NCBI GenBank assembly: GCA_031263725.1
Contig: JAISFF010000037.1
Span: 1 to 64,000, forward strand
DNA length: 64,000 nucleotides
Direction: 5' to 3'
Source: Lysobacteraceae bacterium
GTDB lineage: Bacteria; Pseudomonadota; Gammaproteobacteria; Xanthomonadales; Xanthomonadaceae
Below the pieces are notes generated by a model. That model was not told the origin of the DNA, did not search any database, and saw nothing but the letters and a program-made list of their open reading frames with translations. Below, piece after piece: positions 52,480-63,078 of the stretch (position 1 is the stretch's first letter; each line of letters starts with the position of its first letter). The position numbers were made by a program, and so were the translations under genes.

Positions 52480-54537
52480 ATGACGAGCGAATTGGATAAT
52501 CCCCAGGCGGGCAGATCCAAGTCCGGAGGATCGGGTTTCTGGATGGCGCTGCTGGCGCTGTCGGTCATCGTATTCGGTGCCAACATGGGGCTGGCCTCAT
52601 GGCAGGGCAACCGCTACGCGGGCGCCAACGCCGATACCGCCGATTTGCAGGTGCTTTCCCAGCAGTTTGCCGATCGGGGAAAGATGAGCGTCTCGACGGG
52701 GACGGCGGATACGTTCAACACGTTCCGCATGACTCGCGGGCAGATCGATGCCAAGTTGCAGTCGCTGCAGAAGACGTTTGGCGACAAGGCGGGAGTGGGC
52801 GATGCCTTGCGACGCCTCAATGAAACCTGGAAGTCGCTGGATCCTTCAGCCAACCGGGTCCTGGAAAGCGAGGTCGCAGTCACCGCGCTGGCCGAGAACG
52901 CCGACCGGTTCGTCGAGCGGGTTTCGCAATTGCAGGGGCAGTTGAACGAGATCGTCCGTGCCTTGACTACCGGTGGTGGTTCGCAGACCGTGCAGGCCTC
53001 GCAGATCTACATCGTTTTGCAGCAGAGTGCCGTGGCGGGAACGATGGCGCGGGAAGTTTCGCGGATACGTGCTGGTGGAGCAAATAGCGAGGAGGCCAGC
53101 GAGACGCTGGCACGCGATGCGCTGACGCTCGGGCAGGTGCTGGAAGGGCTGCAGGAAGGCAATCAGGATCTGGGCGTCGCCGCCATCCACAACAACGTCG
53201 CCGGCGTTTCCGCATTGAAGCAGGCGCAGGAACAGTGGCAGCAGATGCGGCAGAATCTGGACGCGGTTCTTGAGAATTCGAAGGGACTCGCGGAAGCGCA
53301 GGCGGCAGCGGCCGAACTGTCCATGGGAACCGGCCAGATGCTTGGCGACAGCCGCCAGGTGTTCGATGCGTTGACGGCGTTCGGTTCCACTCATGACGCG
53401 CGCCTGTTCCCCAATTTCTGGGTGGGCGTCGCATCGGGCGCGGTGGTGCTGCTCTCGATCTTTGGACTGGCAGTGAGCATGCGCCGTTCGCGCAGCCGCG
53501 ACCAGGAGCTCTACGACCAGACGCAGCACGAATACAACAGCCGCAACCAGCAGGCCATCATGCGCCTGCTCGATGAAATCACCCCGCTTGCGGATGGCGA
53601 CCTGACGGTGAAGGCGTCGGTGACCGAAGACATGACCGGCGCCATCGCGGACGCCGTCAACTACGCGGTGGAGGACTTGCGCAACCTGGTGACCACGATC
53701 AGCGATACCTCCGTGCAGGTGGCCGCTTCGTCGCAGGAGACACAGGCCACGGCGATGCAACTGGCCGAGGCCTCGAATCATCAGGCCGAGCAGATCAGCG
53801 CCGCATCCGAACGCATCAACGAAATCGCCACCAGCATTCAGAAGGTGTCGCGCAACTCCAGCGAATCGGCGGAAGTGGCGCAGCGTTCAGTGCTCATCGC
53901 GGCGGAAGGCGCCGGCGTGGTGCGGCAGACGATCCGTGGCATGGACCAGATCCGCGGACAGATCCAGGAAACCTCCAAACGCATCAAGCGATTGGGTGAA
54001 TCCACCCAGGAGATCGGTTCGATCGTCGAACTGATCAACGACATTTCCGAACAGACCAATATTCTGGCGCTGAACGCCGCTGTGCAAGCGGCGTCCGCCG
54101 GCGAGGCCGGCCGCGGTTTCGCTGTCGTGGCCGACGAAGTGCAGCGCCTGGCCGAGCGCACCTCGGGCGCCACGCAGCGGATCGAAGGACTGGTGCAGAC
54201 CATTCAGGCGGATACCAACGAAGCGGTCAACTCGATGGAGCAGACCACGGCGGAGGTGGTGTCGGGTGCCCGCCTGGCCGAGGATGCCGGTACCGCGCTG
54301 GCCGAAATCGAACGCGTGTCGAACGACTTGAACGAGCTGATCAAGAACATTTCCAGTGCCTCGGGCCAGCAATCCACCGCTGCGGCGGACATCACCCGGA
54401 CGATGGAACTGATTCGCCAGATTACCGCGCAGACCTCGCAGGGCGCGGGTCAGACTGCCGAGTCGATCGGGCACTTGGTGCAACTGGCTGCCGATCTGCG
54501 CAACTCGGTCGCCGGCTTCAAACTGCCGGAGTCATGA
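52480..54537 (+). CDS. pilJ: Type IV pilus methyl-accepting chemotaxis protein PilJ
   Basis: A 685-residue receptor: first TM (~22-42, FWMALLALSVIVFGANMGL), a periplasmic PilJ-type helical domain (~43-310), second TM (~311-332), a HAMP linker and the cytoplasmic signalling coiled coil. The hairpin tip is EQTNILALNAAVQAASAGEAGRGFAVVADEVQRLAERTS. In Pseudomonas this receptor senses surface contact through pilin. The periplasmic part has the PilJ motif GNRYAGANADTADLQVLSQQFADR. Between pilI and chpA. Confidence 0.94.
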   Translation: MTSELDNPQAGRSKSGGSGFWMALLALSVIVFGANMGLASWQGNRYAGANADTADLQVLSQQFADRGKMSVSTGTADTFNTFRMTRGQIDAKLQSLQKTFGDKAGVGDALRRLNETWKSLDPSANRVLESEVAVTALAENADRFVERVSQLQGQLNEIVRALTTGGGSQTVQASQIYIVLQQSAVAGTMAREVSRIRAGGANSEEASETLARDALTLGQVLEGLQEGNQDLGVAAIHNNVAGVSALKQAQEQWQQMRQNLDAVLENSKGLAEAQAAAAELSMGTGQMLGDSRQVFDALTAFGSTHDARLFPNFWVGVASGAVVLLSIFGLAVSMRRSRSRDQELYDQTQHEYNSRNQQAIMRLLDEITPLADGDLTVKASVTEDMTGAIADAVNYAVEDLRNLVTTISDTSVQVAASSQETQATAMQLAEASNHQAEQISAASERINEIATSIQKVSRNSSESAEVAQRSVLIAAEGAGVVRQTIRGMDQIRGQIQETSKRIKRLGESTQEIGSIVELINDISEQTNILALNAAVQAASAGEAGRGFAVVADEVQRLAERTSGATQRIEGLVQTIQADTNEAVNSMEQTTAEVVSGARLAEDAGTALAEIERVSNDLNELIKNISSASGQQSTAAADITRTMELIRQITAQTSQGAGQTAESIGHLVQLAADLRNSVAGFKLPES

Positions 54538-54664
54538 GGAGGCTTCATGTGCGGAGGAAACGGGTGCGGAGTGAAAGCGTGATGCGAACGATGCGTGGAC
54601 CCACACTCGCCGGTAATGGCGATGAAAGCGGCAGCGGACGCTTGCGGCAGATCTGGAGACGGTA

Positions 54665-57600
54665 ATGAGTACGCTGCACGACGCAATGAGCCATGCGGTA
54701 CTCGGCTGGGTAAAGCCCGAGTTGGACGAAACTTTGCGCCAGGCGCGCGAGGAGATCGAAGCCTTTGCCGCGCATCCCGCCGAGATCGGCAGGATGCGCC
54801 TCTGTGTCGAGCATCTGCATCAGGTGCAGGGCACCTTGCGCATGGTCGAGCTGGAAGCTCCCGCGCTGGTGGCCGAGGAAATGGAGTTGCTGGCACGTAC
54901 CATCCAGGACAACGCGGTCGCCAATCGGGACGAAGCCTGTGCCGTGCTGATGGGCAGCATGGTGACGCTTCCCGATTACCTGGAGCGCTTGCAGGGCGGG
55001 CAGCGCGATATCCCGGTCGTGCTGTTGCCTTTGCTCAATGAATTGCGCAGCGCGCGCGGCAAGCCGTTGCTGGATGAAAGCGTGCTGTTCCGGCCCAATC
55101 TGGGACAGCCGTTGCCGGCGGAAGCACCGCAGGTCGTCAAAATGCCTTGGGCGCAGCGCCAGATTCGCCTGGGTGCCGCGCAGTCGGCATTGGATTCGGC
55201 ACTCGCGGGCTGGCCCGAAAACGGTGCTCCCATCAACGCCGCCGCTCTGGTCAAGGCGGCCAACGATTGGCTGCAGGTGGCGCAATACGGTTCCAGCCGG
55301 GCGATGGCCTGGGTGCTGGTCTCGATGGCGGAGGCGTTGCGCGATGGCGCGGTTGCTCCCGCGCCCGCTTTGCGCAGGGGCTTTTTCGGCGCCGCCGCGG
55401 CACTGCGGCAGGCTAACGAGAGTGATGAGGCGGTCAGTGAAAATCCCGGTGTGCAGACTTTGGAGCCGGCACGGCATCTGCTCTATTGGGTTGCCACCTC
55501 GGATGCTTCGCACCCGGCGCTGGATGCACTGCGTCATGTCTACAGCCTGGGCGCGTGGAAACCGGACGAAGAGGAACTGGAGCAGGCTCGCAGCAGCCTG
55601 AGCGGTCGCAACCAGGAACTGCTCGCCACCGTCAGCACGGCAATCAAGGAAGAATTGATGCGGGTGAAGGATGCCCTGGACCTGCATCTTCGCGTCGGCG
55701 GCGATGTCGGCGCATTGCAGTCTCAGGTTACCGCGTTGACCAATATCGGTGAAACGCTTGGCATGCTTGGCATGGAAGCCGCCCGCGACATCACTTTGCG
55801 GCAACGCGACAATTTGCATTCGGTCGTCAGCGGTGCGCAACCGGCAAGCGAGAACACGCTGCTCGATATCGCCGGCGCCTTGCTCTATATCGATTCGGCG
55901 CTGGATGACCAGAATGCGCATGGCGGTTCGCCCGTTACCGCGCACGGCGAGCCGGGTGCGATAGAGGTGCAGCGTACGCTGGATGCGCTGGCGCACGAAG
56001 CCATCGCCAACTTCTCGAAGGCGCGCGAGCATTTCGTGGCCTTCATCGAAACCAACTGGGATCACGACCAGTTGACCGAGGTTCCCGGTCTGCTCAGCGA
56101 CGTTGCCGGTGCGCTGCGGATTCGGGAGCTACCCAAGCCGGCCGAATATCTGGAAGGCATTCGCCGCTACATCATGGTCGAGCTACTGGATCGTCATCGC
56201 GTTCCCAGCGGGCGGCAGCTGGATACGCTGGCCGATGCGATGGCCAGCCTCGAGTACTACCTGGAGGCGCTGCGCGATCGCCGTCCCAACCGTGACGACA
56301 TCCTCGACATCGCGCGTTCCAGCCTGCAATCGCTGCGTTACTGGCCGTTGCCGGCAGACGGCGCCGCATCGGCGCCGGTATCCGAATCGTTCCGCGAGGA
56401 AGACGAAAACCTGGTCCAGGCGCCTGTCGATGAAATCTCCGAGGCGGGGGCCGGCGAGGTGTACTCCTGGGATGGTTCAGACATCGACAGCGTCGGATCG
56501 TCTTTCGCGCGGAGTGAAAGCCTGGATCGCGTTCCCGCGTTTGACTCCACGCTGTCGACGGAACTGCCGGTGGAGACCATCGAACTGTCTTCGGTTGATA
56601 CTGAAAACACCGGGGCATTGGAGCCGCCGCGTACCGATCCGGGTGTATTCGATTGGCCTGACGAAGCGCTGGAAGAAGAGCCGGCGACGGAATCGGCGAT
56701 CATCGAAACCACGCCGATGCAGGAACTCGGTCTGGACGGGCTTGCGGTCGAGGAAGCCCCCGAATTGTCTGTCGAAACGTCTTCCGGCGGCAGCAGCGCC
56801 TGGACAGTTGGAGCGCCATTGGTCGGGATCGAGCAGGAAGCACCCGTGCCGCCGCACGCCGAAGAAATGCCGCCGGTCGTATCGTTGCCCGATGCTTCGC
56901 ATACGGAAATCCGTTTCTGGCGCGATCTGTCGATCAGCATCGGCCCGAAAGGCATACGCGATCTGGCGCCGCCGCCGGGCAATGCCGCCGTCTCCGCACC
57001 TGAACCTGATACATCCAGCGCGGACGTGATCGAATCGGAGACATCTCCATCTCCTGTCGGCGCCGAGTCGGGACTGCCGTATGCTCCGACGCAGAGATTC
57101 GAGAAGATAGAGCCGCGGCCTGCGCCCGTGTTCACGCCGGAGCTGCCGGAGGAACCGGTCGTCGCTCCCGCCGATTCCGGATTCGAACTGGAGTCAGAGA
57201 CCGAGTCCGAGTCTGTGCCGGAGCCAATCGTCGCGCCGGTCGTTGAACTCGTGTCGGAACGGCCCGAAGAACCTGCGGTCCCGTCCATACCGGAACCGGC
57301 AAAAAAACCGGTTGTCGTTACCGGCGTCGTGGACAGCTCTTTCAGATTCCAGGAAAAGGAAGACATCGACGACGAGACGCGCGAGATTTTCCTGGAGGAA
57401 CTCGACGAGGAAACGGAGAACCTGGGTCAGCTGATTCCGCTCTGGAAAAGCACGCCGAACGACCTGGAAAAGCTGCGGCCTGTCCGCCGCGTTTTCCATA
57501 CCTTGAAGGGCAGCGGCAGGATGGTCGGCGCCAATGCGCTGGGCGAGTTCAGCTGGAAGGTCGAAAGCATGCTCAACCGCGTGCTTGAAGGACAACGCGT

Positions 57601-60600
57601 ACCCACTCCGGCCGTCATCGCCATGGTCGATCTGGCGTATGAAAAGGTGCCGCAGTTCGGCACCGCGCTGCGCGGCGAAACCACGGAACTGACGCCTGCC
57701 GTGGTGTCCGCGATCGAGGCTGTTGCCGTTCGCGTCGCCGAAGGGGAAGAGGCGTTCTACACTCCGTCGGCCGAGCCTGTCGAGGCGGTGGTCGAAGCCG
57801 ATGCCAAGGCCGAGGCCGAGGCGATTGGGGAGGAAGCGCTCCCGATCGGGTTCGACGGACCTGATGGCACCGCGGTCGAGGTGGACAGCGTCCTGCTGGA
57901 AATCCTGGCTTCGGAAGCCGCCAACCACCTGAGTACCGTGCATCAATGGCTGGTGACCGCCCAGTCGGCCCCGGCCGGCACGATACCCGCGACGGACGCG
58001 CTGATGCGGGCGTTGCACACGTTGAATGGTGCCTTCGCGATGGCGGAGGTACCGGAAATCACGGCCGTGACCGGTGCCGCCGAGGTCTATGTCCGGCGCG
58101 CGCTGGCGACCGATCGTCCCGTTTCCGGGGAAGGTGTGGCGGCGATAGCCGATCTTGCCGATGTCGCCAGGAAGTGCGTCGTCACGTTGCGCGGCTCGCA
58201 GCCGCGGATTCCCAGGTTCACCGACCTGGTCGGGCGCTTGAATGCCTTGACCGAAACGCTTCCCGAACCCGCTTCCTCTCGGACGGCTTCGACGCCGATG
58301 CCGCTCGAAGCGGTTGCGGAGCCGGATGATGCCGTCGAAACCGGGGCGCAGGCGGAAACCGCGCACACCACCGAAAACGACGGCATTTACTCGTTCTGGA
58401 AAACGGTCGAAATCGCGGCGGGCGACGAACGGAAGGATGTCGATGCGCCTTCCGATGCCATTGGGCTGTCGGTGAAGGACGCCGAGCCGGCGGTTTCGCC
58501 GGAAGAAGCAGTCGTGGCCTCGACCGCCCACCCGGAGGCTACCGTTGTTGCGGAGCATGACGCGACCGGAACGGAATCGACGACGGACGAAGCGCTGATC
58601 TCCGTCGATCTGGGAATAGGCGAGCAGCCGCTGCTGGAGGATGTGGATGAATCCGTCCGGATCGCCGCGCAGCCAGCTGCGATGGCGCTGACGAACGGAC
58701 AGCCTCTGGACTTCAACCAGATCGATCCGGAACTGGTGGATATTTTCGTCGAGGAAGGCTCCGACCTGCTCGATCATGCCGACCAGACGCTGGACGAGTT
58801 GAGCGTGGAGCCGAACCAGTCCTCGCTGATCATCAGCCTGCAACGCGACCTGCATACGTTGAAGGGCGGTGCGCGCATGGCGGGCATCATGGCGATGGGC
58901 GATTTGGGGCATGCGATCGAGTCGCTGCTCGAAGTCGCGGCCGCCGCTCGGGTCGAATTGCAGCGTGGCGACGTGCAGTTGCTGGAGCGCGGTTTCGATA
59001 CGCTGCAGATGATGCTGGTGCACACGCGGGCGCACCGCATCGCGCTGCGTCCGAACGAGCTGATTGCCCAGTTCGAGGCGCGCACGCAAGGGCAGCCGAT
59101 CAGCGAGCCTGAAGTGGTATCGATCCCGGTCGAACTCACTGCTGCCGAAGTGGCTGACCTGGTTGTCGACGCACAACCGGAAGATGCACAGTCGGTCTCC
59201 GGACTCCCGAAGCCCGTAGCGGCGGCCGACGTTCCTTCCGGCGGAGCGGGACAGGAACAGGAATATGTGCGCGTACGCGCCGACCTGCTGGATCAGCTGA
59301 CCAACCGCGCCAGCGAAGTGGCGGTTTACCGCTCGCGACTGGAACAGCAGCTGGGTGCGTTCCGCGGCGCCATGACCGAGCTGGATCGTACCAACGCGCG
59401 TCTGCATGACCAGCTGCGACGCCTGGATCTCGAAACCGAAGCGCAGATCGTCGCCCGTTACCAGCGTGCGCAGGAAAGCGACGATCCGGCCTTCGATCCA
59501 TTGGAACTGGATCGCTTCTCGACCCTGCAGCAGCTCAGCCGCGCGCTGGGCGAGACCGCCTCCGACCTGGACGGCCTGCAGGGCGTCCTCGACGATCTGG
59601 CGCGCCAGTACGACACGCTGCTGCAACAGCAGTCGCGCGTGAATTCGGAATTGCAGGAAAGCCTGCTGCGGGCGCGCATGATGCCGTTCAACACGGTCGT
59701 GCCGAGACTGCGCCGCGTGGTGCGTCAGGCGGCGCAGGACGCGGGCAAGCAGGCCCGGCTGGCGCTGGAAGGGACCCACGGCGAAATCGACCGCAATGTG
59801 ATCGAACACATGGTCGGTCCGCTGGAGCACATGCTGCGCAACTCGATTGCCCACGGCCTGGAGAAACCCGGGGACCGGCGTGCCGCCGGCAAGCCGGAAG
59901 AAGGCGTGGTCACGCTGACGTTGCGGCACGAAGGTTCCGAAATCGTGCTGCAGGTCGCCGACGATGGCCGTGGCCTGGATCGCGATGCGATCCGGCGCAA
60001 GGCCGAGTCGCGCGGACTGATCAAGCCGGGGGCGAAACTGAGCGGCGCCGAAATCGATGCGTTGATCTTCCGTTCGGGTATTTCCACTTCCGAGAAGATC
60101 AGCCAGCTGGCTGGTCGCGGTGTCGGCCTGGACGTGGTGCGCAGCGAACTGGGACAGTTGGGCGGCTCGATCGATCTCAAATCGGTTCCGGGGCAGGGCA
60201 CCACCTTCATCCTGCACTTGCCGCAGGCACTGGCGGTCACGCAGGCCGTGTTCGTGCAGATCGGCGATGTGACCTACGCGGTACCGGTTGCATCGGTGGG
60301 CGGCATCGGCCGCATCGCGCGCGAACGTTTCGACATCGCCGATGGCCGCTATCGCTATGCGGGCGAGGAATACGATCTGTACGATCTGGGCATGCTGGTC
60401 AACGATACCCAGCCGCGGACCGAGATTCCCGCGCAGATTCCCCTGTTGCTGGTCAACATGGGCGACCTGCGCGCCGCGGTGGCCATCGACCAGGTTCTGG
60501 GCAACCAGGAAGTCGCGGTCAAACCGGTCGGCCCGCAGATCACCTCCATCCCGGGTATCTATGGCGCGACCATTACCCAGGAAGGCGATGTCGTCGTGAT

Positions 60601-61072
60601 CCTGGATATCGCGCCGCTGGTCCGCCGCTATCTGGCGCGCGCCTTGCGCACCAAGGTGCTGCCGAGCCGCCCGGAAATCCGCAGGGCCCCGTTGGTCATG
60701 GTGGTGGACGACTCGTTGACGATGCGCAAGGTCGCCAGCCGCGTTCTGGAACGGCACAATCTGGAAGTTGTGACGGCCCGCGACGGCGTCGAGGCGCTGG
60801 AAGTCCTGGAGAGCCTGGAGGATCGCATTCCGGACGTGATGCTGCTCGACATCGAGATGCCGCGCATGGACGGCTATGAACTGGCAACGGCGATGCGTGC
60901 CGACCGCCGTTTCGAGCGCGTGCCGATCATCATGATTACCTCGCGTATGGGCGACAAGCATCGCCAGCGCGCTTACGAAATCGGTGTGCAGCGTTACCTG
61001 GGCAAGCCCTATCAGGAAGCCGATCTGATGCGCAACATCGAAGACATGCTGGGAACTTCACGTGGTGGCTGA
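54665..61072 (+). CDS. chpA: Hybrid chemosensory histidine kinase ChpA (PilL)
   Basis: A 2135-residue CheA-type kinase of the twitching pathway. Hpt-type histidines: an N-terminal one (H52, HLHQVQGTLRM), H945 (FHTLKGSGRMVG), H1118 (LHTLNGAFAM, with Asn for the usual Lys) and H1397 (LHTLKGGARMAG). A region near residue 480 (LLSDVAGALRIRELP) looks like an Hpt without histidine. A long Glu/Pro/Ser linker (~590-890) is low in complexity. The kinase core follows: dimerisation region DQLTNRASEVAVYRSRLEQQ, N-box N1726, DDGRGLD and GRGVGLDVV, a CheW-like domain and a receiver with D2062. Its end overlaps the next gene by 11 bases. Confidence 0.95.
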   Translation: MSTLHDAMSHAVLGWVKPELDETLRQAREEIEAFAAHPAEIGRMRLCVEHLHQVQGTLRMVELEAPALVAEEMELLARTIQDNAVANRDEACAVLMGSMVTLPDYLERLQGGQRDIPVVLLPLLNELRSARGKPLLDESVLFRPNLGQPLPAEAPQVVKMPWAQRQIRLGAAQSALDSALAGWPENGAPINAAALVKAANDWLQVAQYGSSRAMAWVLVSMAEALRDGAVAPAPALRRGFFGAAAALRQANESDEAVSENPGVQTLEPARHLLYWVATSDASHPALDALRHVYSLGAWKPDEEELEQARSSLSGRNQELLATVSTAIKEELMRVKDALDLHLRVGGDVGALQSQVTALTNIGETLGMLGMEAARDITLRQRDNLHSVVSGAQPASENTLLDIAGALLYIDSALDDQNAHGGSPVTAHGEPGAIEVQRTLDALAHEAIANFSKAREHFVAFIETNWDHDQLTEVPGLLSDVAGALRIRELPKPAEYLEGIRRYIMVELLDRHRVPSGRQLDTLADAMASLEYYLEALRDRRPNRDDILDIARSSLQSLRYWPLPADGAASAPVSESFREEDENLVQAPVDEISEAGAGEVYSWDGSDIDSVGSSFARSESLDRVPAFDSTLSTELPVETIELSSVDTENTGALEPPRTDPGVFDWPDEALEEEPATESAIIETTPMQELGLDGLAVEEAPELSVETSSGGSSAWTVGAPLVGIEQEAPVPPHAEEMPPVVSLPDASHTEIRFWRDLSISIGPKGIRDLAPPPGNAAVSAPEPDTSSADVIESETSPSPVGAESGLPYAPTQRFEKIEPRPAPVFTPELPEEPVVAPADSGFELESETESESVPEPIVAPVVELVSERPEEPAVPSIPEPAKKPVVVTGVVDSSFRFQEKEDIDDETREIFLEELDEETENLGQLIPLWKSTPNDLEKLRPVRRVFHTLKGSGRMVGANALGEFSWKVESMLNRVLEGQRVPTPAVIAMVDLAYEKVPQFGTALRGETTELTPAVVSAIEAVAVRVAEGEEAFYTPSAEPVEAVVEADAKAEAEAIGEEALPIGFDGPDGTAVEVDSVLLEILASEAANHLSTVHQWLVTAQSAPAGTIPATDALMRALHTLNGAFAMAEVPEITAVTGAAEVYVRRALATDRPVSGEGVAAIADLADVARKCVVTLRGSQPRIPRFTDLVGRLNALTETLPEPASSRTASTPMPLEAVAEPDDAVETGAQAETAHTTENDGIYSFWKTVEIAAGDERKDVDAPSDAIGLSVKDAEPAVSPEEAVVASTAHPEATVVAEHDATGTESTTDEALISVDLGIGEQPLLEDVDESVRIAAQPAAMALTNGQPLDFNQIDPELVDIFVEEGSDLLDHADQTLDELSVEPNQSSLIISLQRDLHTLKGGARMAGIMAMGDLGHAIESLLEVAAAARVELQRGDVQLLERGFDTLQMMLVHTRAHRIALRPNELIAQFEARTQGQPISEPEVVSIPVELTAAEVADLVVDAQPEDAQSVSGLPKPVAAADVPSGGAGQEQEYVRVRADLLDQLTNRASEVAVYRSRLEQQLGAFRGAMTELDRTNARLHDQLRRLDLETEAQIVARYQRAQESDDPAFDPLELDRFSTLQQLSRALGETASDLDGLQGVLDDLARQYDTLLQQQSRVNSELQESLLRARMMPFNTVVPRLRRVVRQAAQDAGKQARLALEGTHGEIDRNVIEHMVGPLEHMLRNSIAHGLEKPGDRRAAGKPEEGVVTLTLRHEGSEIVLQVADDGRGLDRDAIRRKAESRGLIKPGAKLSGAEIDALIFRSGISTSEKISQLAGRGVGLDVVRSELGQLGGSIDLKSVPGQGTTFILHLPQALAVTQAVFVQIGDVTYAVPVASVGGIGRIARERFDIADGRYRYAGEEYDLYDLGMLVNDTQPRTEIPAQIPLLLVNMGDLRAAVAIDQVLGNQEVAVKPVGPQITSIPGIYGATITQEGDVVVILDIAPLVRRYLARALRTKVLPSRPEIRRAPLVMVVDDSLTMRKVASRVLERHNLEVVTARDGVEALEVLESLEDRIPDVMLLDIEMPRMDGYELATAMRADRRFERVPIIMITSRMGDKHRQRAYEIGVQRYLGKPYQEADLMRNIEDMLGTSRGG

Positions 61073-63056
61073 GCGCGGCAATCGGAAGGTCGCATTGCTC
61101 GGCCGCGACGGACCCGCGCGGGTCCGTCTGCATGAAGCGCTGACCGGCCTGGGCATCGATATCGTGCTCGAAGCGGATCCCGAAAATGCGGATCCGACGC
61201 GCATCCGCAACGCGGGCCCGCGCGCCCTGATAGTGATACTGGAACCGGCGACCGAGGATGCGCTGGATGAGTTGGGACCCGTGCTGGAAGATTCGAGCCT
61301 GAATGTGGTGTTCGAAGAAGCCGATCTGATCCTGCATCGCAGCGGCTGGGATGTCCAGCGCTGGACTCGCCATCTGGCCAGCAAACTGAATATCGATGCC
61401 GATGTGCTTCCTGCCAGGCGATCGCCCGCAACGGATGACGCCGGGGCGAGCGAAAAGAAGACCGAACCCAAGGCGCGGCCGGTCGGGCGTGCGGCGTCCG
61501 GTACGCCGAAAGCGAAAAAGACGAGCATAGCCGAAACGGTTCCGGTACCGGCCGTGGACAAGGCGGCCAAGCCCGCCAAGGCGCCCGAGCCGAAGAAAGC
61601 GCGCGATGTTCCGGTTGCGGGCGGTGCTTCCGTTGCGGAGTCTTCGCGGCCGCAGTCGGCATACGCGCCGATGGGCAAGGTCGCTGCCGGGTCCGATGTT
61701 CCGACGCCCAAAGTCTCAGTGCGCAAGAAAGCCGCTTCTCCGCGGACGCCTGCGGATCCGTCACCGGCGTTCGCGCCCGACAAGGGCGTGGAGATATTCG
61801 AATTCATGGATGCGACGGCCACATCTCCAGCCGCGGCAGGCGGTCCGGCAGCGGATGTGGTGCCTGCCGCCAATCCGTTCGGCTCTGTTCTGTCCGAGTT
61901 CGGGACGGCTCCGGATACGGAACCGCCTTTCGAATTCCAGAGTTCCTCGCTTGACGAGCCACCGCAGAAACCGGATCGCGCTGCGCATGGATCTAACGTC
62001 GAGGAGTTCAGTTCGACCGAATCCGATTTCGTACTGTCATGGCAGGACCCGGATACGGATGTCGTGACCGAGATCGATCCCTCGCAGGAGTTTCCGCCGC
62101 CATCGGAGAAATTCGGGAGTGGCCTCTCTGCCGGGGATGATGTCGTCGTAGTGATCGAGGATGAGCTGGCTGCCGAGGATGAGTGGCCGGCTGCGGAAAC
62201 GAAGCTTTCGCAACTCTCCCTGGAAGAATATTCCGATGCGCCGGCAAGGGCGGCAAAGCCTTTGAAGAAGGCTTCGCTCGCCCACGAGATCGATACCGGC
62301 CATCTGGAACTTGCGCCGCTCGATGCCGATCCGTCCGGCAATACGGCCAGCGGCGGTATCCGCGCGGGTTCGTCCGGTATTTCGTCCGCGCCAGCGACGG
62401 GCGAACCTCCATCCAGAAGCAGCGCCCGGAAACCGAAGACACAGGTCGAATCCGCGGCGGAAACAATGAGCCTGGTCGGCCTCGATCGGACGCCTGTGCC
62501 TGCGGCGGGTACTGCGGTACCGGTGGCCGCCGACGCCGGAGCGGTGCTGGTATTGGCCGGGATCGGCGGACCGGATGCGGTGCGCAAGCTGTTGGCTGAC
62601 CTGCCTGCGAAGCTGCCGCGTCCTCTGCTGGTGCAATTGCGGCTGGATGGCGGCCGCTACGACAATCTGGTCAGGCAGATTTCGCGAGTGTCGAACCTGC
62701 CGGTGCAACTGGCCGAAGTGGAACAGCCGCTGATGGCAGGCAGCGTCTATGTGCTGCCGGATTACATCAGCGTCGAAGCAGCCGCGGATGGCAGCATGCG
62801 TTTTGTCGGCGTGGATCATCCCAGCGAAATCATCCAGGCGTTGCCGCCGGCCGGCAGCGCGGTGTTGTTCCTGAGCGGCAGCGATCCGGCCCGGGTCGAT
62901 GTCGCTTTCGAGTTTGCCGCGCGCGGCGGCTGGTTGGCGGGACAATCGCTGGAAGGCTGTTATGACGCCACGGCGGTCAAATTGCTGGCTGCCCATGGCA
63001 TAGGCTTGAACTCGCCTTCAGGGCTGGTGAAGGAAATGGTCGAACGCTGGGGCTGA
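61062..63056 (+). CDS. CheB-like chemosensory protein with lost methylesterase active site
   Basis: A 664-residue protein in three parts: an N-terminal receiver-like domain (KVALLGRDGPARVRLHEALTGLGIDIVLEADPE .. LIVILEPATEDALDELG), a ~350-residue low-complexity linker rich in Ala, Pro, Glu and Ser, and a C-terminal CheB fold (LVLAGIGGPDAVRKLLADLPAKLPRPLLVQLRLDGG .. MAGSVYVLPDYISV). The catalytic serine of CheB is glycine here (G500 in LAGIGG) and the histidine after V-Q is leucine (L526), so hydrolysis of glutamate methyl esters is unlikely. GTG start overlaps chpA by 11 bases. Presumably a structural or regulatory element of the Pil-Chp array. Confidence 0.82.
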   Translation: MVAERGNRKVALLGRDGPARVRLHEALTGLGIDIVLEADPENADPTRIRNAGPRALIVILEPATEDALDELGPVLEDSSLNVVFEEADLILHRSGWDVQRWTRHLASKLNIDADVLPARRSPATDDAGASEKKTEPKARPVGRAASGTPKAKKTSIAETVPVPAVDKAAKPAKAPEPKKARDVPVAGGASVAESSRPQSAYAPMGKVAAGSDVPTPKVSVRKKAASPRTPADPSPAFAPDKGVEIFEFMDATATSPAAAGGPAADVVPAANPFGSVLSEFGTAPDTEPPFEFQSSSLDEPPQKPDRAAHGSNVEEFSSTESDFVLSWQDPDTDVVTEIDPSQEFPPPSEKFGSGLSAGDDVVVVIEDELAAEDEWPAAETKLSQLSLEEYSDAPARAAKPLKKASLAHEIDTGHLELAPLDADPSGNTASGGIRAGSSGISSAPATGEPPSRSSARKPKTQVESAAETMSLVGLDRTPVPAAGTAVPVAADAGAVLVLAGIGGPDAVRKLLADLPAKLPRPLLVQLRLDGGRYDNLVRQISRVSNLPVQLAEVEQPLMAGSVYVLPDYISVEAAADGSMRFVGVDHPSEIIQALPPAGSAVLFLSGSDPARVDVAFEFAARGGWLAGQSLEGCYDATAVKLLAAHGIGLNSPSGLVKEMVERWG

Positions 63057-63078
63057 TGCGACAGGAGCGGATAATCCG

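Noticed and set aside
57194..60961. 1255-codon minus-strand open frame inside chpA
   Set aside because: Antisense to clear ChpA domains; no signature, and mostly Arg/Gln/His-rich sequence of shadow type.
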